Assembly: GCF_026586805.1 (NCBI RefSeq)
Contig: NZ_JAPFHA010000003.1
Coordinates: 1-64,000, forward strand
Direction: 5' to 3'
DNA: 64,000 nucleotides
Source of the DNA: Niveibacterium sp. 24ML
GTDB lineage: Bacteria > Pseudomonadota > Gammaproteobacteria > Burkholderiales > Rhodocyclaceae
Shown here piece after piece: positions 35,421 to 44,413 of the stretch; position 1 is the stretch's first letter, and each line of letters begins with the position of its first letter. Below the pieces are notes generated by a model that made no database searches, was not told the DNA's origin, and saw nothing but the letters and a program-made list of their open reading frames with translations. The translations under genes and the position numbers were made by a program.

Positions 35421-36977
35421 ATGTGCGGGATTCTGGGTGTAGTAGCGACTACGCCGGTCAACCAGTTGTTGTATGACGGCTTGCAGGTGCTTCAGCACCG
35501 GGGGCAGGATGCTGCGGGCATTGCGACCGCGCAGTCCGGCAGATTCCACATGCACAAGGGGTCCGGGCTGGTTCGCGACGTCTTCAGGACGCGCAACATG
35601 CGCAACCTGACGGGTAACTGGGGTATCGGGCATTGTCGCTATCCCACCGCGGGATCGGCATATAACCCGGCCGAAGCGCAACCCTTCTACGTGAACTCGC
35701 CGTTTGGCTTGATGCTTGCGCATAACGGGAATCTGACCAATTCCGACGAGCTCAAGCGCGAGATGTTCCTCGCCGATCTTCGCCACATCAACACCAACTC
35801 GGATTCCGAGGTGCTGCTGAATGTGCTGGCGCATGAGTTGCAGGAGCACGCCAAAGGGCCCCGGCTTGAGTCTGAGCAGATTTTCAAGGCCGTGGCCGGC
35901 GTGATGCGCCGTGTGAAGGGCGCCTATGCGGCGGTTGTCATGATCGCGGGCTACGGTTTGTTGGCCTTTCGCGATCCGCACGGGATTCGTCCGCTGGTGA
36001 TCGGCAGCAACGAGGCACTGGGTGGCACCGAGTACCTGGTGGCTTCAGAGAGCGTGGCAGTCGATGTGCTGGGCTTCAAGCTCATGCGTGACATTGCGCC
36101 GGGCGAAGCAGTGCTGATCAACACGCAAGGCGTGCTTGAGAGCCAGCAGTGCGCGACGGGTTTGCCGCATGCTCCGTGTATTTTCGAGTTCGTTTATCTG
36201 GCGCGACCGGATTCCTTGATTGACGGTATCTCGGTCTACGACAGCCGCGTCAAGATGGGCGAGTTTCTCGCGGAACGGACGCTGCAGAAGTACCCAGACC
36301 TGAAGATTGACGTGGTGATTCCGATTCCGGATTCGAGCCGGCCGGCGGCGATGGAGCTGGCGAACCGGCTAGGGGTCCCGTACCGTGAGGGCTTTGTCAA
36401 GAATCGCTACATCGGCCGGACCTTCATCATGCCGGGGCAGGCGATTCGCCGGAAATCGGTACGCCAGAAGCTCAATGCGATTCACCAGGAGTTTGCTGGC
36501 AAGAACGTGCTGCTGGTTGATGACTCGATCGTTCGCGGCACCACCAGCCGGGAAATCATCAACATGGCGCGTGAGGCGGGTGCGGCCAAGGTGTACATGG
36601 CTTCCGCGGCGCCGCCGGTGCGGTTTGCCAACGTCTACGGCATCGACATGCCGAGCCGAACCGAATTGATTGGCGCATTCCGCGACGAAGAGGAAATCTC
36701 CCGCGAGATTGGCGCGGATGGCTTGATCTATCAAGACATCGAAGACCTCAAGCGCGCAGTGCGTGAGTTGAACCCGGCAATTCAGGTTTTCGAGACTTCT
36801 TGCTTTGATGGCATCTACATCACCGGCGACATTACGGCGAAGTATCTCAACGACATCGAGGACGCCCGCAATGTGGTTGCGCCCGCACAAAGCGACAAGG
36901 ATGACGACGATGATGGCGAGGGCGAGGATGGCGGCGGCCAGATGGATCTGAATCTGGTATCGCGTCAGAGTCGCTAA
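35421..36977 (+). CDS. purF: Amidophosphoribosyltransferase
   Basis: 518 aa, first committed enzyme of purine synthesis (PRPP + glutamine to phosphoribosylamine). Cys2 (MCGILGVV) becomes the N-terminal nucleophile; [13 protein letters not shown] is the glutaminase segment and [17 protein letters not shown] the PRPP loop. No propeptide is present. The C-terminus carries an Asp/Glu/Gly-rich tail ([16 protein letters not shown]) beyond the conserved fold. Last gene of the plus-strand run; a bidirectional terminator follows. Confidence 0.97.
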   Translation: MCGILGVVATTPVNQLLYDGLQVLQHRGQDAAGIATAQSGRFHMHKGSGLVRDVFRTRNMRNLTGNWGIGHCRYPTAGSAYNPAEAQPFYVNSPFGLMLAHNGNLTNSDELKREMFLADLRHINTNSDSEVLLNVLAHELQEHAKGPRLESEQIFKAVAGVMRRVKGAYAAVVMIAGYGLLAFRDPHGIRPLVIGSNEALGGTEYLVASESVAVDVLGFKLMRDIAPGEAVLINTQGVLESQQCATGLPHAPCIFEFVYLARPDSLIDGISVYDSRVKMGEFLAERTLQKYPDLKIDVVIPIPDSSRPAAMELANRLGVPYREGFVKNRYIGRTFIMPGQAIRRKSVRQKLNAIHQEFAGKNVLLVDDSIVRGTTSREIINMAREAGAAKVYMASAAPPVRFANVYGIDMPSRTELIGAFRDEEEISREIGADGLIYQDIEDLKRAVRELNPAIQVFETSCFDGIYITGDITAKYLNDIEDARNVVAPAQSDKDDDDDGEGEDGGGQMDLNLVSRQSR

Positions 36978-37015
36978 GCGTCATGTGCCCGGACTGAGTC
37001 CAGGCGGGCAAAAGC

Positions 37016-37052
37016 AAAACGCCGTGGATCGAATGCTCCACGGCGTTTTTTT
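37016..37052. terminator. Bidirectional terminator between purF and the receiver gene
   Basis: AAAACGCCGTGGA/TCCACGGCGTTTTTTT with an 8-base loop. The T-run on the plus strand serves purF; the A-run side serves the convergent receiver gene, whose TAA (37051-37053) overlaps it. Confidence 0.9.
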
Positions 37053-37428
37053 ACGCCTTCGGGTCGTCGTCCGGCGGCAGCGCGTCGAGCAGACGTTTTC
37101 GCGTGATGGGCTTAGGGAGTACCGCATCGAAGCGCGTGCGTGCAGTGATGCGGGCGACTTGTTCGTCGGACTCGGCGGTGTAGGCGACGATCCATGCCGC
37201 ACGGGTGGCGGGTTCGCTACGCAGGCGACGGCAGACCTCGTCGCCCCGCATGTCCGGCAGTAGCAGGTCGAGCAGGATGCAGTCGTAGGTATCGAGCTTT
37301 GCGAGATCGAGCGCGCTCTGACCGTCAGCCACTTCGGTGGTCTCCCAGCCCAACTGGCCGAGGATCATCGCAGGCAAGCGACGGTTGGGCGGGCTGTCGT
37401 CAACGATAAGGGCTTTAAGCTTCAGCAA
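37051..37428 (-). CDS. Single-domain response regulator (receiver only)
   Basis: About 125 aa, a CheY-like receiver with no output domain. Acidic pocket IVDDSP, phospho-acceptor Asp54 in CILLDLLLPDM, switch threonine in VAYTAE, and the conserved lysine in VLPKPIT are all present. I place the start at TTG 37428 because the lpxH stop is at 37422-37424; an in-frame ATG at 37461 (MDRRVGTGVSQ) would overlap lpxH by 40 bases. No partner kinase is adjacent; the only kinases in the window are at 51233 and 62815. Confidence 0.82.
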   Translation of the reverse strand: MLKLKALIVDDSPPNRRLPAMILGQLGWETTEVADGQSALDLAKLDTYDCILLDLLLPDMRGDEVCRRLRSEPATRAAWIVAYTAESDEQVARITARTRFDAVLPKPITRKRLLDALPPDDDPKA

Positions 37429-38141
37429 CTGCGAAACACCAGTCCCGACTCTGCGGTCCATTCCAGCCACTCGGCTCGGTCTTTCCAGTCGTGCAGCACC
37501 CAGCGTTTGCACGCCTGGCCGTCAACCATGAGTTCATGACATGCAGGTCGGTGCGTGTGGCCATGGATCAGATCGGGGTAGGCTGCTTGCCGCAGCGCCG
37601 CGGACACCGCTTCGCCGTTGACATCCATGATCTCGGCGCTTTTCTCTTGCTTGGCGTCTTCGCTCTGGCTGCGAACTTCAGCGGCGATCTGCAGACGTTC
37701 GGCCAGCGTTTTCGCGAGGATGCCGCGGCGCCACTCGGGATTCCTGACCATCGCACGGAAGCTTTGATAGGCGATGTCATCGGTGCACAGACTGTCACCG
37801 TGCATCAGGATGTAGTCGCGCTCGCCCAACTTCAGCGGATGCGGGTCGGGGATGAGCGTCAACCGGGCCGCTTCGGCGAAGCCGCTATCAATCAGGAAGT
37901 CACGGTTGCCGTGCATGAGAAACACTTCGCAACCGGCCGAAGCCAGGCTCGCAATGGCGTTTGCGACGCCTTGGGCTGCCGGGTCAACCAATGCGTCGTC
38001 ACCCGGCCATGCGTCGAACAGGTCGCCCAAAATGTAGAGCGCCTGTGCGGTACGCGCCGGTCCGGCAATGTAACGGCCAAACGCGGCAGCGGTTTCGGGG
38101 TGACGGGCACTCAGGTGCAGGTCGGAGATGAAGTGAATCAT
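37422..38141 (-). CDS. lpxH: UDP-2,3-diacylglucosamine diphosphatase LpxH
   Basis: 239 aa peripheral membrane metallo-phosphoesterase of lipid A synthesis (UDP-2,3-diacylglucosamine to lipid X). Metal-binding motifs are FISDLHLS, LGDLFDAWPGDD, HGNRDFL and HGHTHRP. The length is normal. It is 18 bases downstream of ppiB, and its 3' end overlaps the receiver gene. The ppiB-lpxH adjacency is common in proteobacteria. Confidence 0.96.
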   Translation of the reverse strand: MIHFISDLHLSARHPETAAAFGRYIAGPARTAQALYILGDLFDAWPGDDALVDPAAQGVANAIASLASAGCEVFLMHGNRDFLIDSGFAEAARLTLIPDPHPLKLGERDYILMHGDSLCTDDIAYQSFRAMVRNPEWRRGILAKTLAERLQIAAEVRSQSEDAKQEKSAEIMDVNGEAVSAALRQAAYPDLIHGHTHRPACHELMVDGQACKRWVLHDWKDRAEWLEWTAESGLVFRSC

Positions 38142-38159
38142 GGGGCAACCGTGCGGCCG

Positions 38160-38651
38160 TCAGATGACTTCGGCGCGGACGATGACGACGTCTTCGGCCG
38201 GTACGTCCTGGAAAAATCCGCGGCGACCGGTCTTGACTGCACGGATCTTGTCGACGACATCCATGCCTTCCACGACCTTGCCAAAAACACAGTAGCCCCA
38301 GCCGTTCAGGTCGGGCGAGCGGTAGTTCAGGAACTCGTTGTCTGCGACGTTGATGAAGAACTGGGCCGATGCCGAATGGGGTGCCTGGGTACGTGCCATT
38401 GCCACGGTGCCGCGGGCATTCTTGAGGCCATTGTTGGCTTCGTTCTCAATCGTTTCGCGCGTGGGCTTCTGCTCCATGTCGGCCGTCATGCCGCCGCCCT
38501 GGATCATGAAACCGTCGATCACACGATGAAAAATCGTGCCGTCATAGTGACCCGACTGGACGTAGTCGATGAAGTTCTTGACCGTCTTCGGGGCTTTTTC
38601 GGCATCGAGTTCAAGCGTGATTTCGCCGAGGGAGGTGTGCAGTTTGATCAT
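38160..38651 (-). CDS. ppiB: Cytoplasmic cyclophilin, peptidyl-prolyl isomerase B
   Basis: 163 aa, no signal peptide. Signatures are [13 protein letters not shown] (catalytic arginine), [17 protein letters not shown] and [16 protein letters not shown]. It lies 33 bases downstream of a periplasmic paralogue; the two are clearly homologous along their length. Confidence 0.95.
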   Translation of the reverse strand: MIKLHTSLGEITLELDAEKAPKTVKNFIDYVQSGHYDGTIFHRVIDGFMIQGGGMTADMEQKPTRETIENEANNGLKNARGTVAMARTQAPHSASAQFFINVADNEFLNYRSPDLNGWGYCVFGKVVEGMDVVDKIRAVKTGRRGFFQDVPAEDVVIVRAEVI

Positions 38652-38684
38652 GTGGATTCCTGGTTGCCGCGCGGTGGCGGGCGG

Positions 38685-39281
38685 TTACTTTGCTGCCGTC
38701 GGTACTACGCGACGGGCGCTCAGAAGGGTGATCGGCTTGACTGGAACGTCACGGTGCCCTGCGACGGTTCCGGTCTTGGCGGCCTCGATCTTGCGGATGG
38801 TTGCCATGCCATCGACCACCTTGCCAAAGACCGCGTAGCCCCACCCATCAAAAGACGGGTAGTCAAGCGAGTCGTTGTGGCGAAGGTTGATGAAGAACTG
38901 CGAGCTTGCGGAGTTCGGATCCTGGGTGCGCGCCATCGAAAGTGTGGCGGTCTCATTCTTGAGTCCGTTCTTGGCCTCGTTTTCGATTGGGGCCCGGGTC
39001 GGCTTCTGCTGCATGTCGGCGGTCATGCCGCCACCTTGCACCACGAAGCCAGGAATCACACGGTGAAAGACCGTGTTGTCGTAGAAGCCGGCGTCGACGT
39101 ATTGCAGGAAGTTCGCGACGGACTTTGGCGCCTTGGCCGGGTAGAGCTCGATCACGAATGCGCCGGCGTCGGTTTCGACCTTGACCTTGGGATTGGCGTC
39201 TTGCGCTAGCGCCGACTGACACAACCCCACCATCGCGAGGATCGAAAATAGCAGATGGATGCATTGCTTGATCATTGTCAT
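38685..39281 (-). CDS. ppiA: Periplasmic cyclophilin, peptidyl-prolyl isomerase A
   Basis: 198 aa with signal peptide (MTMIKQCIHLLFSILAMVGL ... SALAQ), so exported. The cyclophilin core has FHRVIPGFVVQGGG and MARTQDPNSASSQFFINL. The ATG at 39281 overlaps the L,D-transpeptidase stop (ATGA) and has AAGGA 5 bases upstream; the much longer open frame runs through that gene and is rejected. Co-expression with the transpeptidase suggests envelope protein folding. Confidence 0.94.
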   Translation of the reverse strand: MTMIKQCIHLLFSILAMVGLCQSALAQDANPKVKVETDAGAFVIELYPAKAPKSVANFLQYVDAGFYDNTVFHRVIPGFVVQGGGMTADMQQKPTRAPIENEAKNGLKNETATLSMARTQDPNSASSQFFINLRHNDSLDYPSFDGWGYAVFGKVVDGMATIRKIEAAKTGTVAGHRDVPVKPITLLSARRVVPTAAK

Positions 39282-40477
39282 GCCTGTCCTTCGTAGAGAA
39301 TCTTCCACTTTCCGCCTTCCTTGATCCAATACTGCCGCTTGCCGTCGCGCTGCTTGAGATTGTTGCTGCGGTAGTCCTGGTCGAAGGTGACGACCACCAT
39401 TTCTTCCTGGCCCGGGTCGCGGAACATGCTGATGTTGTCCAGGCGCACCTGAACCCAGGTCTTGCCCTTGGCAATCGCGCGTTTGCGGGCACCCCACTGG
39501 GTCCGCGTTGCGCTGTCACTGGTGAACTTCTCGGCGTAGTGCTGCAGGTAGCGCTCGGTGTCGCCACTCTCCCAATCGCGGCGCCAGGCTTCGATCTGGC
39601 CTTGCAGCGCAGAGCGTTCCTGCTGCCAGTCGTCGAGGCTCAGCCATTCCACCTCGTCGCTGATGATCACCGGCGTCAGGCCAAGCTGCAGGCGCGAAGC
39701 GAGCGCCTGTAGATCGGCGTTCGCAAGGACGACGCAGCCGTCGGATGCCTTGGGTGGGCGTGACATCGTGTCACGCGGCACGCCATGCAGCCAGATGCCG
39801 TGGCCGGCACGGCCGAGCAGGCGGTCATATTCGTTCGGGTAATTGATCGGGAAGGCGCCGGAGCCGTAGAAGTCGGTCAGCTTCTTCTTCGGCACCTCGG
39901 ACACCACGTGATACACCCCAAGCGGCGTCCGCTTGTCGCCTTCGCGCGATTTCTTGGCGCCTTCCTTGCCATGTGTGATGTAGTAATCGGCAACGAAGCG
40001 TGGCCGACCACGTTCATTGGCATAGAGGTAGAGCCGCGATTTCTTGGTGTCGACGACGATTGCGTACTTCTGATCCGGCCGCATCTGCAGCAGGTAGCGT
40101 GGCACCTGATTTTTGGTTGGGCGGGCGTGATAGGCCTGAAGCCGCGCAATGGCTTCGTCGCGCAACTCGGCCACCTTCTCCGGCGGCGCGGTCGGCGCAT
40201 TGCCAAAGCCGGTGAGCGGCCGGCTGCGTGCCAGCAAGAGATCGCCGCGAATCAGATGAGCCAGGCGGAAATTCGGATACACCGCCAGCAATGCGTCGAC
40301 GCGCTCAAGCGCGCTGTCCAGCCGCCTTGCCTCGATGTCCTTGAACACTTTTGATAGAGAAGCTTCGGGGCCGCCATCGGAAATCGGCCCTTTGGGTGAC
40401 TGTGCTGATGCGCTTGTGCCAAGCACTGCACCAAGAATCAGCGCGGCGCAGGCCCCGATTCGGAACAACTGCTTCAT
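39278..40477 (-). CDS. L,D-transpeptidase (YkuD) with C-terminal Cds6-like domain
   Basis: 399 aa with signal peptide (MKQLFRIGACAALILGAVLG). A helical N-terminal part (about 40-110) is followed by the YkuD domain (KYAIVVDTKKSRLYLYANE...); the active-site region IWLHGVPRDTMSRPPKASDG-C carries the conserved His and nucleophilic Cys. From about residue 285 a SnoaL/NTF2-like domain follows (WRRDWESGDTERYLQHYAEK to WKILYEGQA), which I recall as the Cds6-type C-terminal domain. Such enzymes make 3-3 peptidoglycan crosslinks or attach proteins to peptidoglycan. It overlaps the upstream TPR gene by ATGA. Confidence 0.9.
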   Translation of the reverse strand: MKQLFRIGACAALILGAVLGTSASAQSPKGPISDGGPEASLSKVFKDIEARRLDSALERVDALLAVYPNFRLAHLIRGDLLLARSRPLTGFGNAPTAPPEKVAELRDEAIARLQAYHARPTKNQVPRYLLQMRPDQKYAIVVDTKKSRLYLYANERGRPRFVADYYITHGKEGAKKSREGDKRTPLGVYHVVSEVPKKKLTDFYGSGAFPINYPNEYDRLLGRAGHGIWLHGVPRDTMSRPPKASDGCVVLANADLQALASRLQLGLTPVIISDEVEWLSLDDWQQERSALQGQIEAWRRDWESGDTERYLQHYAEKFTSDSATRTQWGARKRAIAKGKTWVQVRLDNISMFRDPGQEEMVVVTFDQDYRSNNLKQRDGKRQYWIKEGGKWKILYEGQA

Positions 40478-41580
40478 CAACCGCCAACCCGTTCCTGCTG
40501 GATCAGCCAACGACCGTCACGTTTGACCAGAACAAGCGTCTTGGTGGTGGCGGACTTCAGATTGGCCGAGGTGTAGGACTGACGGAAACGAACCTTTGCT
40601 TCGTCGCCGCTCACCCGCACGTTCAGATCGTCAACCTCGACGCGGATCGGGCCGGGTTTTGCGATGCGCAGCTGGCGGTCGCTCTCCCAGGTCTTGCGTG
40701 GCACGCCGCCCGGAGTCTCGAAGTCACGAGCGTAGTAGTTGAGGTAGGCCTTTACGTCCTTGCGTGACCAGGCGGCCGCCCAGTTTTCGACAAGCTTGCG
40801 TGCTTCCGCTTGTGCCTTGTCGTCAGGTTTGGGTTCCGCTTTCTTTTCGGGTACGGGAGCCGCCTTTTCGGCCGCGGGTTTGGCCGGCAGTTTTTCTGGC
40901 TCGGCCTTGGCGACGACGGGCGTTGCAGGCGCCGGTTTGGCGGCTGCGGGTGTTTCCGGGGTCTTGGCAGGTGCTTTGGCGGCCGCAGCCGGTGCGGCGG
41001 CCGGCGCTGCCGCCACCAACACCGGCTTGCTCGGCGGTGCCGTGCGCGGCACGCGGCTGTTGCTGCCCATCAGATCACGGATGACCGCCAGTTTGGTTTG
41101 TGCCTGCGTATTCGCTGAATCGAGTTGTAGCGCCTTGTCGTAAGCCTGGCTGGCAAGTTTTGCGTAGACGTCGCCAAGGTTCTCGTGCGCGGTCGCATAA
41201 GCCGGATGGGTCCGAATGGCCATCTCAAGCGCCGCCTTTGCCTTCTCGTACTGACGCTGCGATGCGTAGATCACTGCGAGGTTGTTGTACGGCTCGGGCA
41301 GTTCGGGGTAGTCCTCGGAAAGTTTCTGGTAGAGCGCGATCGCATCGTTCTGGCGATTCATCTCGGTGAGGATGATTCCCTTCGTGAAGCGTGCGGGGGC
41401 GTCTTTCGGTTTTACCGCCAGGATCTGATCGACTTTTTCCAGTGCCGCAGGCAGCTGCCCTTGCTTCATGCTTGCTTGCACTTCGGCGAGCGTGGGCTCG
41501 GCGGCTGCAGGCAGTGCGCTCGCGACCAGCAGGGCGGCCAGCAGGGCGTTAAGAGACAGGCGGAAAGGGCGAAAAGTCAT
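40477..41580 (-). CDS. Exported TPR protein with C-terminal Cds6-like domain
   Basis: 367 aa. Signal peptide (FRLSLNALLAALLVASALPAAA), then about four TPR units (residues 30-170; EPYNNLAVIYASQRQYEKAK, HENLGDVYAKLASQAYDKAL), a long Ala/Pro/Lys linker, and a C-terminal domain (about 260-367; WAAAWSRKDVKAYLNYYARD ... KRDGRWLIQQERVGG) that resembles the C-terminus of the neighbouring transpeptidase. Probably a periplasmic scaffold working with that enzyme. First gene of the TPR-ldt-ppiA-ppiB-lpxH-receiver run; divergent from cysS. Confidence 0.85.
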   Translation of the reverse strand: MTFRPFRLSLNALLAALLVASALPAAAEPTLAEVQASMKQGQLPAALEKVDQILAVKPKDAPARFTKGIILTEMNRQNDAIALYQKLSEDYPELPEPYNNLAVIYASQRQYEKAKAALEMAIRTHPAYATAHENLGDVYAKLASQAYDKALQLDSANTQAQTKLAVIRDLMGSNSRVPRTAPPSKPVLVAAAPAAAPAAAAKAPAKTPETPAAAKPAPATPVVAKAEPEKLPAKPAAEKAAPVPEKKAEPKPDDKAQAEARKLVENWAAAWSRKDVKAYLNYYARDFETPGGVPRKTWESDRQLRIAKPGPIRVEVDDLNVRVSGDEAKVRFRQSYTSANLKSATTKTLVLVKRDGRWLIQQERVGG

Positions 41581-41705
41581 TGTGCTAACATCCGGCGAGC
41601 AAGGCGCGACGCGCCCGTTCTAGCCCGCCATTCTACCAACAAGGCCCCTTGCGCGGGTGGAAGTGGCCGCCGTTTCCAGTCACGGCAACTCCTCGGATCA
41701 AACTG

Positions 41706-43085
41706 ATGCTCACGATTTACAACTCGCTCACTCGCCAGAAGCAGCCATTCACCCCGATCGAACCCGGCAAGGTCCGCATGTATGTTTGCGGCATGACGGT
41801 GTACGACCTTTGCCATCTTGGGCATGCGCGCTGTTTTCTGGGTTTTGACGTGGTGCAGCGCTGGTTGCGGGCGTCGGGCTACGCGCTGACTTATGTGCGC
41901 AACATCACTGACATCGACGACAAGATCATCCGGCGTGCGCAGGAGAACGGCGAACCCATCGCGGCATTGACCGAGCGCATGGTCGCTGAGATGAACGCCG
42001 ATTTTGCGGCACTCGGGATCGAGCAGCCGGACCTGGAGCCGCGCGCGACGGACTATGTGCCGCAGATGCTCGAAATCATTGAAACCCTTGAATCCAATGG
42101 CCTGGCATACCAGGCGGATGATGGCGATGTGAATTTTGCGGTGCGCAAGTTCCCGGGGTACGGCAAGCTCTCTGGCAAGTCGCTGGACGATTTGCGCGCC
42201 GGCGAGCGGGTCGCGGTGGATTCGTCCAAGCGCGATCCGCTCGATTTCGTGCTGTGGAAGGCCGCGAAGGAAACCGAGCCGGCCGATACCAAGTGGTCGT
42301 CGCGCTGGGGCAAGGGCCGGCCGGGATGGCACATTGAGTGCTCGGCCATGAGCAGCGCGATTCTTGGCAAAACGCTGGACATCCACGGCGGCGGGCCGGA
42401 TCTGCCGTTTCCGCACCATGAGAATGAAATCGCGCAAAGCGAAGGTGCCCACAATTGCACCTTGGCGAATGTGTGGATGCATGCCGGCGCCTTGCGGGTC
42501 GATAACGAAAAGATGTCCAAGTCCCTGGGCAACTTCTTCACGATTCGCGAAGCACTCAAGCAGTACGACGGCGAGGTGATCCGTTTCCTGGTCGTGCGGT
42601 CGCACTATCGCAGCCAGATCAACTATTCGCCTGATCTGCTGGCGGACGCCAAACATGCGCTGACCCGCCTCTACACGGCCTTGCGCGACGTGCCTGCCGA
42701 AGCGGTCGAGCTTGACTGGGCGAATCCGCATGCTGCGCGCTTCAAGGCGGCGATGGATGACGACTTCAACACCTCGGAAGCAGTTGCGGTGCTGTTTGAA
42801 TTGGCTGGCGAGGCGCAGCGGAGCCGAGACGGCAAGGTTGCTGGTCTGCTCAAGGCGCTTGGTGCTGTGGTCGGTTTGCTGCAGCGCGATCCGGTAGCGT
42901 TCCTGCAGGCGGCGGTGACTGAGGATGGATTGAGCGCCGAGGCGATCGAGCAGCTGATCGTTGATCGTGCAGCCGCGAAGAAGGCGCGTAACTTTGCGGA
43001 GTCTGACCGAATTCGCGACCAGCTCAAGGATGCAGGCGTCGTGCTGGAAGACTCACCCCAAGGGACGACTTGGCGCCGTATTTGA
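41706..43085 (+). CDS. cysS: Cysteinyl-tRNA synthetase
   Basis: 459 aa class I synthetase. The zinc and HIGH regions are [20 protein letters not shown], the second zinc site [11 protein letters not shown] and [10 protein letters not shown], and the signature [16 protein letters not shown]-type helical C-terminus ends GTTWRRI. The start [20 protein letters not shown] is chosen within a longer frame. Confidence 0.98.
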   Translation: MLTIYNSLTRQKQPFTPIEPGKVRMYVCGMTVYDLCHLGHARCFLGFDVVQRWLRASGYALTYVRNITDIDDKIIRRAQENGEPIAALTERMVAEMNADFAALGIEQPDLEPRATDYVPQMLEIIETLESNGLAYQADDGDVNFAVRKFPGYGKLSGKSLDDLRAGERVAVDSSKRDPLDFVLWKAAKETEPADTKWSSRWGKGRPGWHIECSAMSSAILGKTLDIHGGGPDLPFPHHENEIAQSEGAHNCTLANVWMHAGALRVDNEKMSKSLGNFFTIREALKQYDGEVIRFLVVRSHYRSQINYSPDLLADAKHALTRLYTALRDVPAEAVELDWANPHAARFKAAMDDDFNTSEAVAVLFELAGEAQRSRDGKVAGLLKALGAVVGLLQRDPVAFLQAAVTEDGLSAEAIEQLIVDRAAAKKARNFAESDRIRDQLKDAGVVLEDSPQGTTWRRI

Positions 43086-43100
43086 ATACTGCATTTCAAC

Positions 43101-43131
43101 AAAAAACGGGGCGGCCTTGGCCGCCCTTTTT
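43101..43131. terminator. Terminator between cysS and the KAS III gene
   Basis: GGGCGGCC/GGCCGCCC at 43109-43126 flanked by an A-run and by TTTTT, lying between two convergent stop codons, so it can act in both directions. Confidence 0.85.
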
Positions 43132-43147
43132 CGTATTCGCTTGCGAT

Positions 43148-44263
43148 TTAGCGGCGTTGAACGATCACGCTGCCGATCGAGTAGCCCGCGCCAAACGAGC
43201 AGATGACACCCAGGTCGCCTTGCGCGAGATCGTCCTGGTGCAAGTGAAACGCGATGATCGAACCGGCCGATGCGGTGTTCGCGTATTGATCCAGCACCAC
43301 CGGGGCTTCATCGAAGCTCGCGTCGCGGTCGAGTAGGCGCCGCGCGATCAACTGATTCATCGAGAGATTGGCCTGGTGAAGCCAGAAGCGCCGCACGGCC
43401 TGCGGAGTGTGGCCGTGCGCCTCAAGGTGGGTGCTGATATGCTCGGCCGCCATCGGGCAGACTTCCTTGAACACCTTGCGGCCTTCCTGGCGGAACAGCT
43501 TGTCACGGGCGTTCGGGTCGGTATCTTCGCAGCGGTTCAGGAAGCCGGCGTTGTTGCGGATATTGTTCGAGAAACTGGTTGCCAGCTTGGTGCCGCGGAT
43601 CGTCCAGCCGCCGTCGCCCATGTCGGCGCGTTCGACCAGAATCGCCGTTGCGACATCGCCGAAGATGAAGTGGCAGTCTCGGTCGCGCCACTCCAGATGG
43701 GCCGAGCAGATTTCCGGATTCACGACCAGTACTGAGCGGGCGCTTCCGGAGCGCACGGCGTTCGCCGCCTGTTCGATACCGAAGGTGGCGGACGAGCACG
43801 CAACGTTCATGTCGAACGCAAAGCCCTGGATGCCCAGCGCATGCTGGATTTCGACCGCAATCGCAGGGTAGGGGCGTTGCATGTTCGATGCTGCGCAGAT
43901 CACCGCGTCGATATCCGCGACATCGCGGCCGGCACGCGCAAGCGCATCCTGTGCGGCGGCGACGCCGATTTCCGCCTCCATCGACAGCGCATCGTCTGGC
44001 CGCGCGGTGAAGCGGGGATACATGCGCGCGGGGTCAAGCACGCCGGCCTTGTCGAGCACGAAGCGTTGCTTGATGCCGGAGGCTTTTTCGATGAATTCGG
44101 CGCTCGATTCGGTCAGCGCGGGGATTTCGCCGGCCGCGATTTGCGCAGTGTGTTCCGCGTTGTAGCGCGCGACATACGCGTTGAAGGATGCGACGAGCTC
44201 TTCGTTGGTGATGGATTGCGACGGCGTGAACAGCCCTGTCGCGCGGATGACGACGTCGATCAT
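43148..44263 (-). CDS. Beta-ketoacyl-ACP synthase III homologue
   Basis: 371 aa thiolase-fold enzyme, longer than FabH (about 317 aa). The catalytic triad is visible: Cys in NVACSSATFGIEQAA, His in FWLHQANLSMNQ and Asn in DQYANTASAGSII. The N-terminus (ATGLFTPSQSITNEELVASF) has an insertion typical of a subgroup also found in Pseudomonas, some members of which use medium-chain acyl-CoA primers. The exact substrate is not predictable. It stands alone; the nearest fatty-acid genes are accD and fadD. AAAGGTAG precedes the ATG. Confidence 0.88.
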   Translation of the reverse strand: MIDVVIRATGLFTPSQSITNEELVASFNAYVARYNAEHTAQIAAGEIPALTESSAEFIEKASGIKQRFVLDKAGVLDPARMYPRFTARPDDALSMEAEIGVAAAQDALARAGRDVADIDAVICAASNMQRPYPAIAVEIQHALGIQGFAFDMNVACSSATFGIEQAANAVRSGSARSVLVVNPEICSAHLEWRDRDCHFIFGDVATAILVERADMGDGGWTIRGTKLATSFSNNIRNNAGFLNRCEDTDPNARDKLFRQEGRKVFKEVCPMAAEHISTHLEAHGHTPQAVRRFWLHQANLSMNQLIARRLLDRDASFDEAPVVLDQYANTASAGSIIAFHLHQDDLAQGDLGVICSFGAGYSIGSVIVQRR

Positions 44264-44375
44264 GAAGCTACCTTTACCAAAATGTTGCGGGAAGGTAGCA
44301 CATCCGCTGCCGTATGGACGACCGGGTGTCGGCGCGGCCTGCCGGTAGGCGGCGTGCGGTGGCCTGGTTCAGGCT

Positions 44376-44401
44376 TGCGCCCCGCCGCTGGGCGGGGCGC
44401 A
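44376..44401. other. GC-rich perfect hairpin after the LIV-type binding-protein gene
   Basis: TGCGCCCCGCC-GCTG-GGCGGGGCGCA, an 11-bp perfect stem, lies 13 bases beyond the stop of the minus-strand binding-protein gene. There is no T-run on either strand, so it may protect the 3' end or pause polymerase rather than terminate on its own. Confidence 0.6.
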
Positions 44402-44413
44402 GTGCTGATCAGA

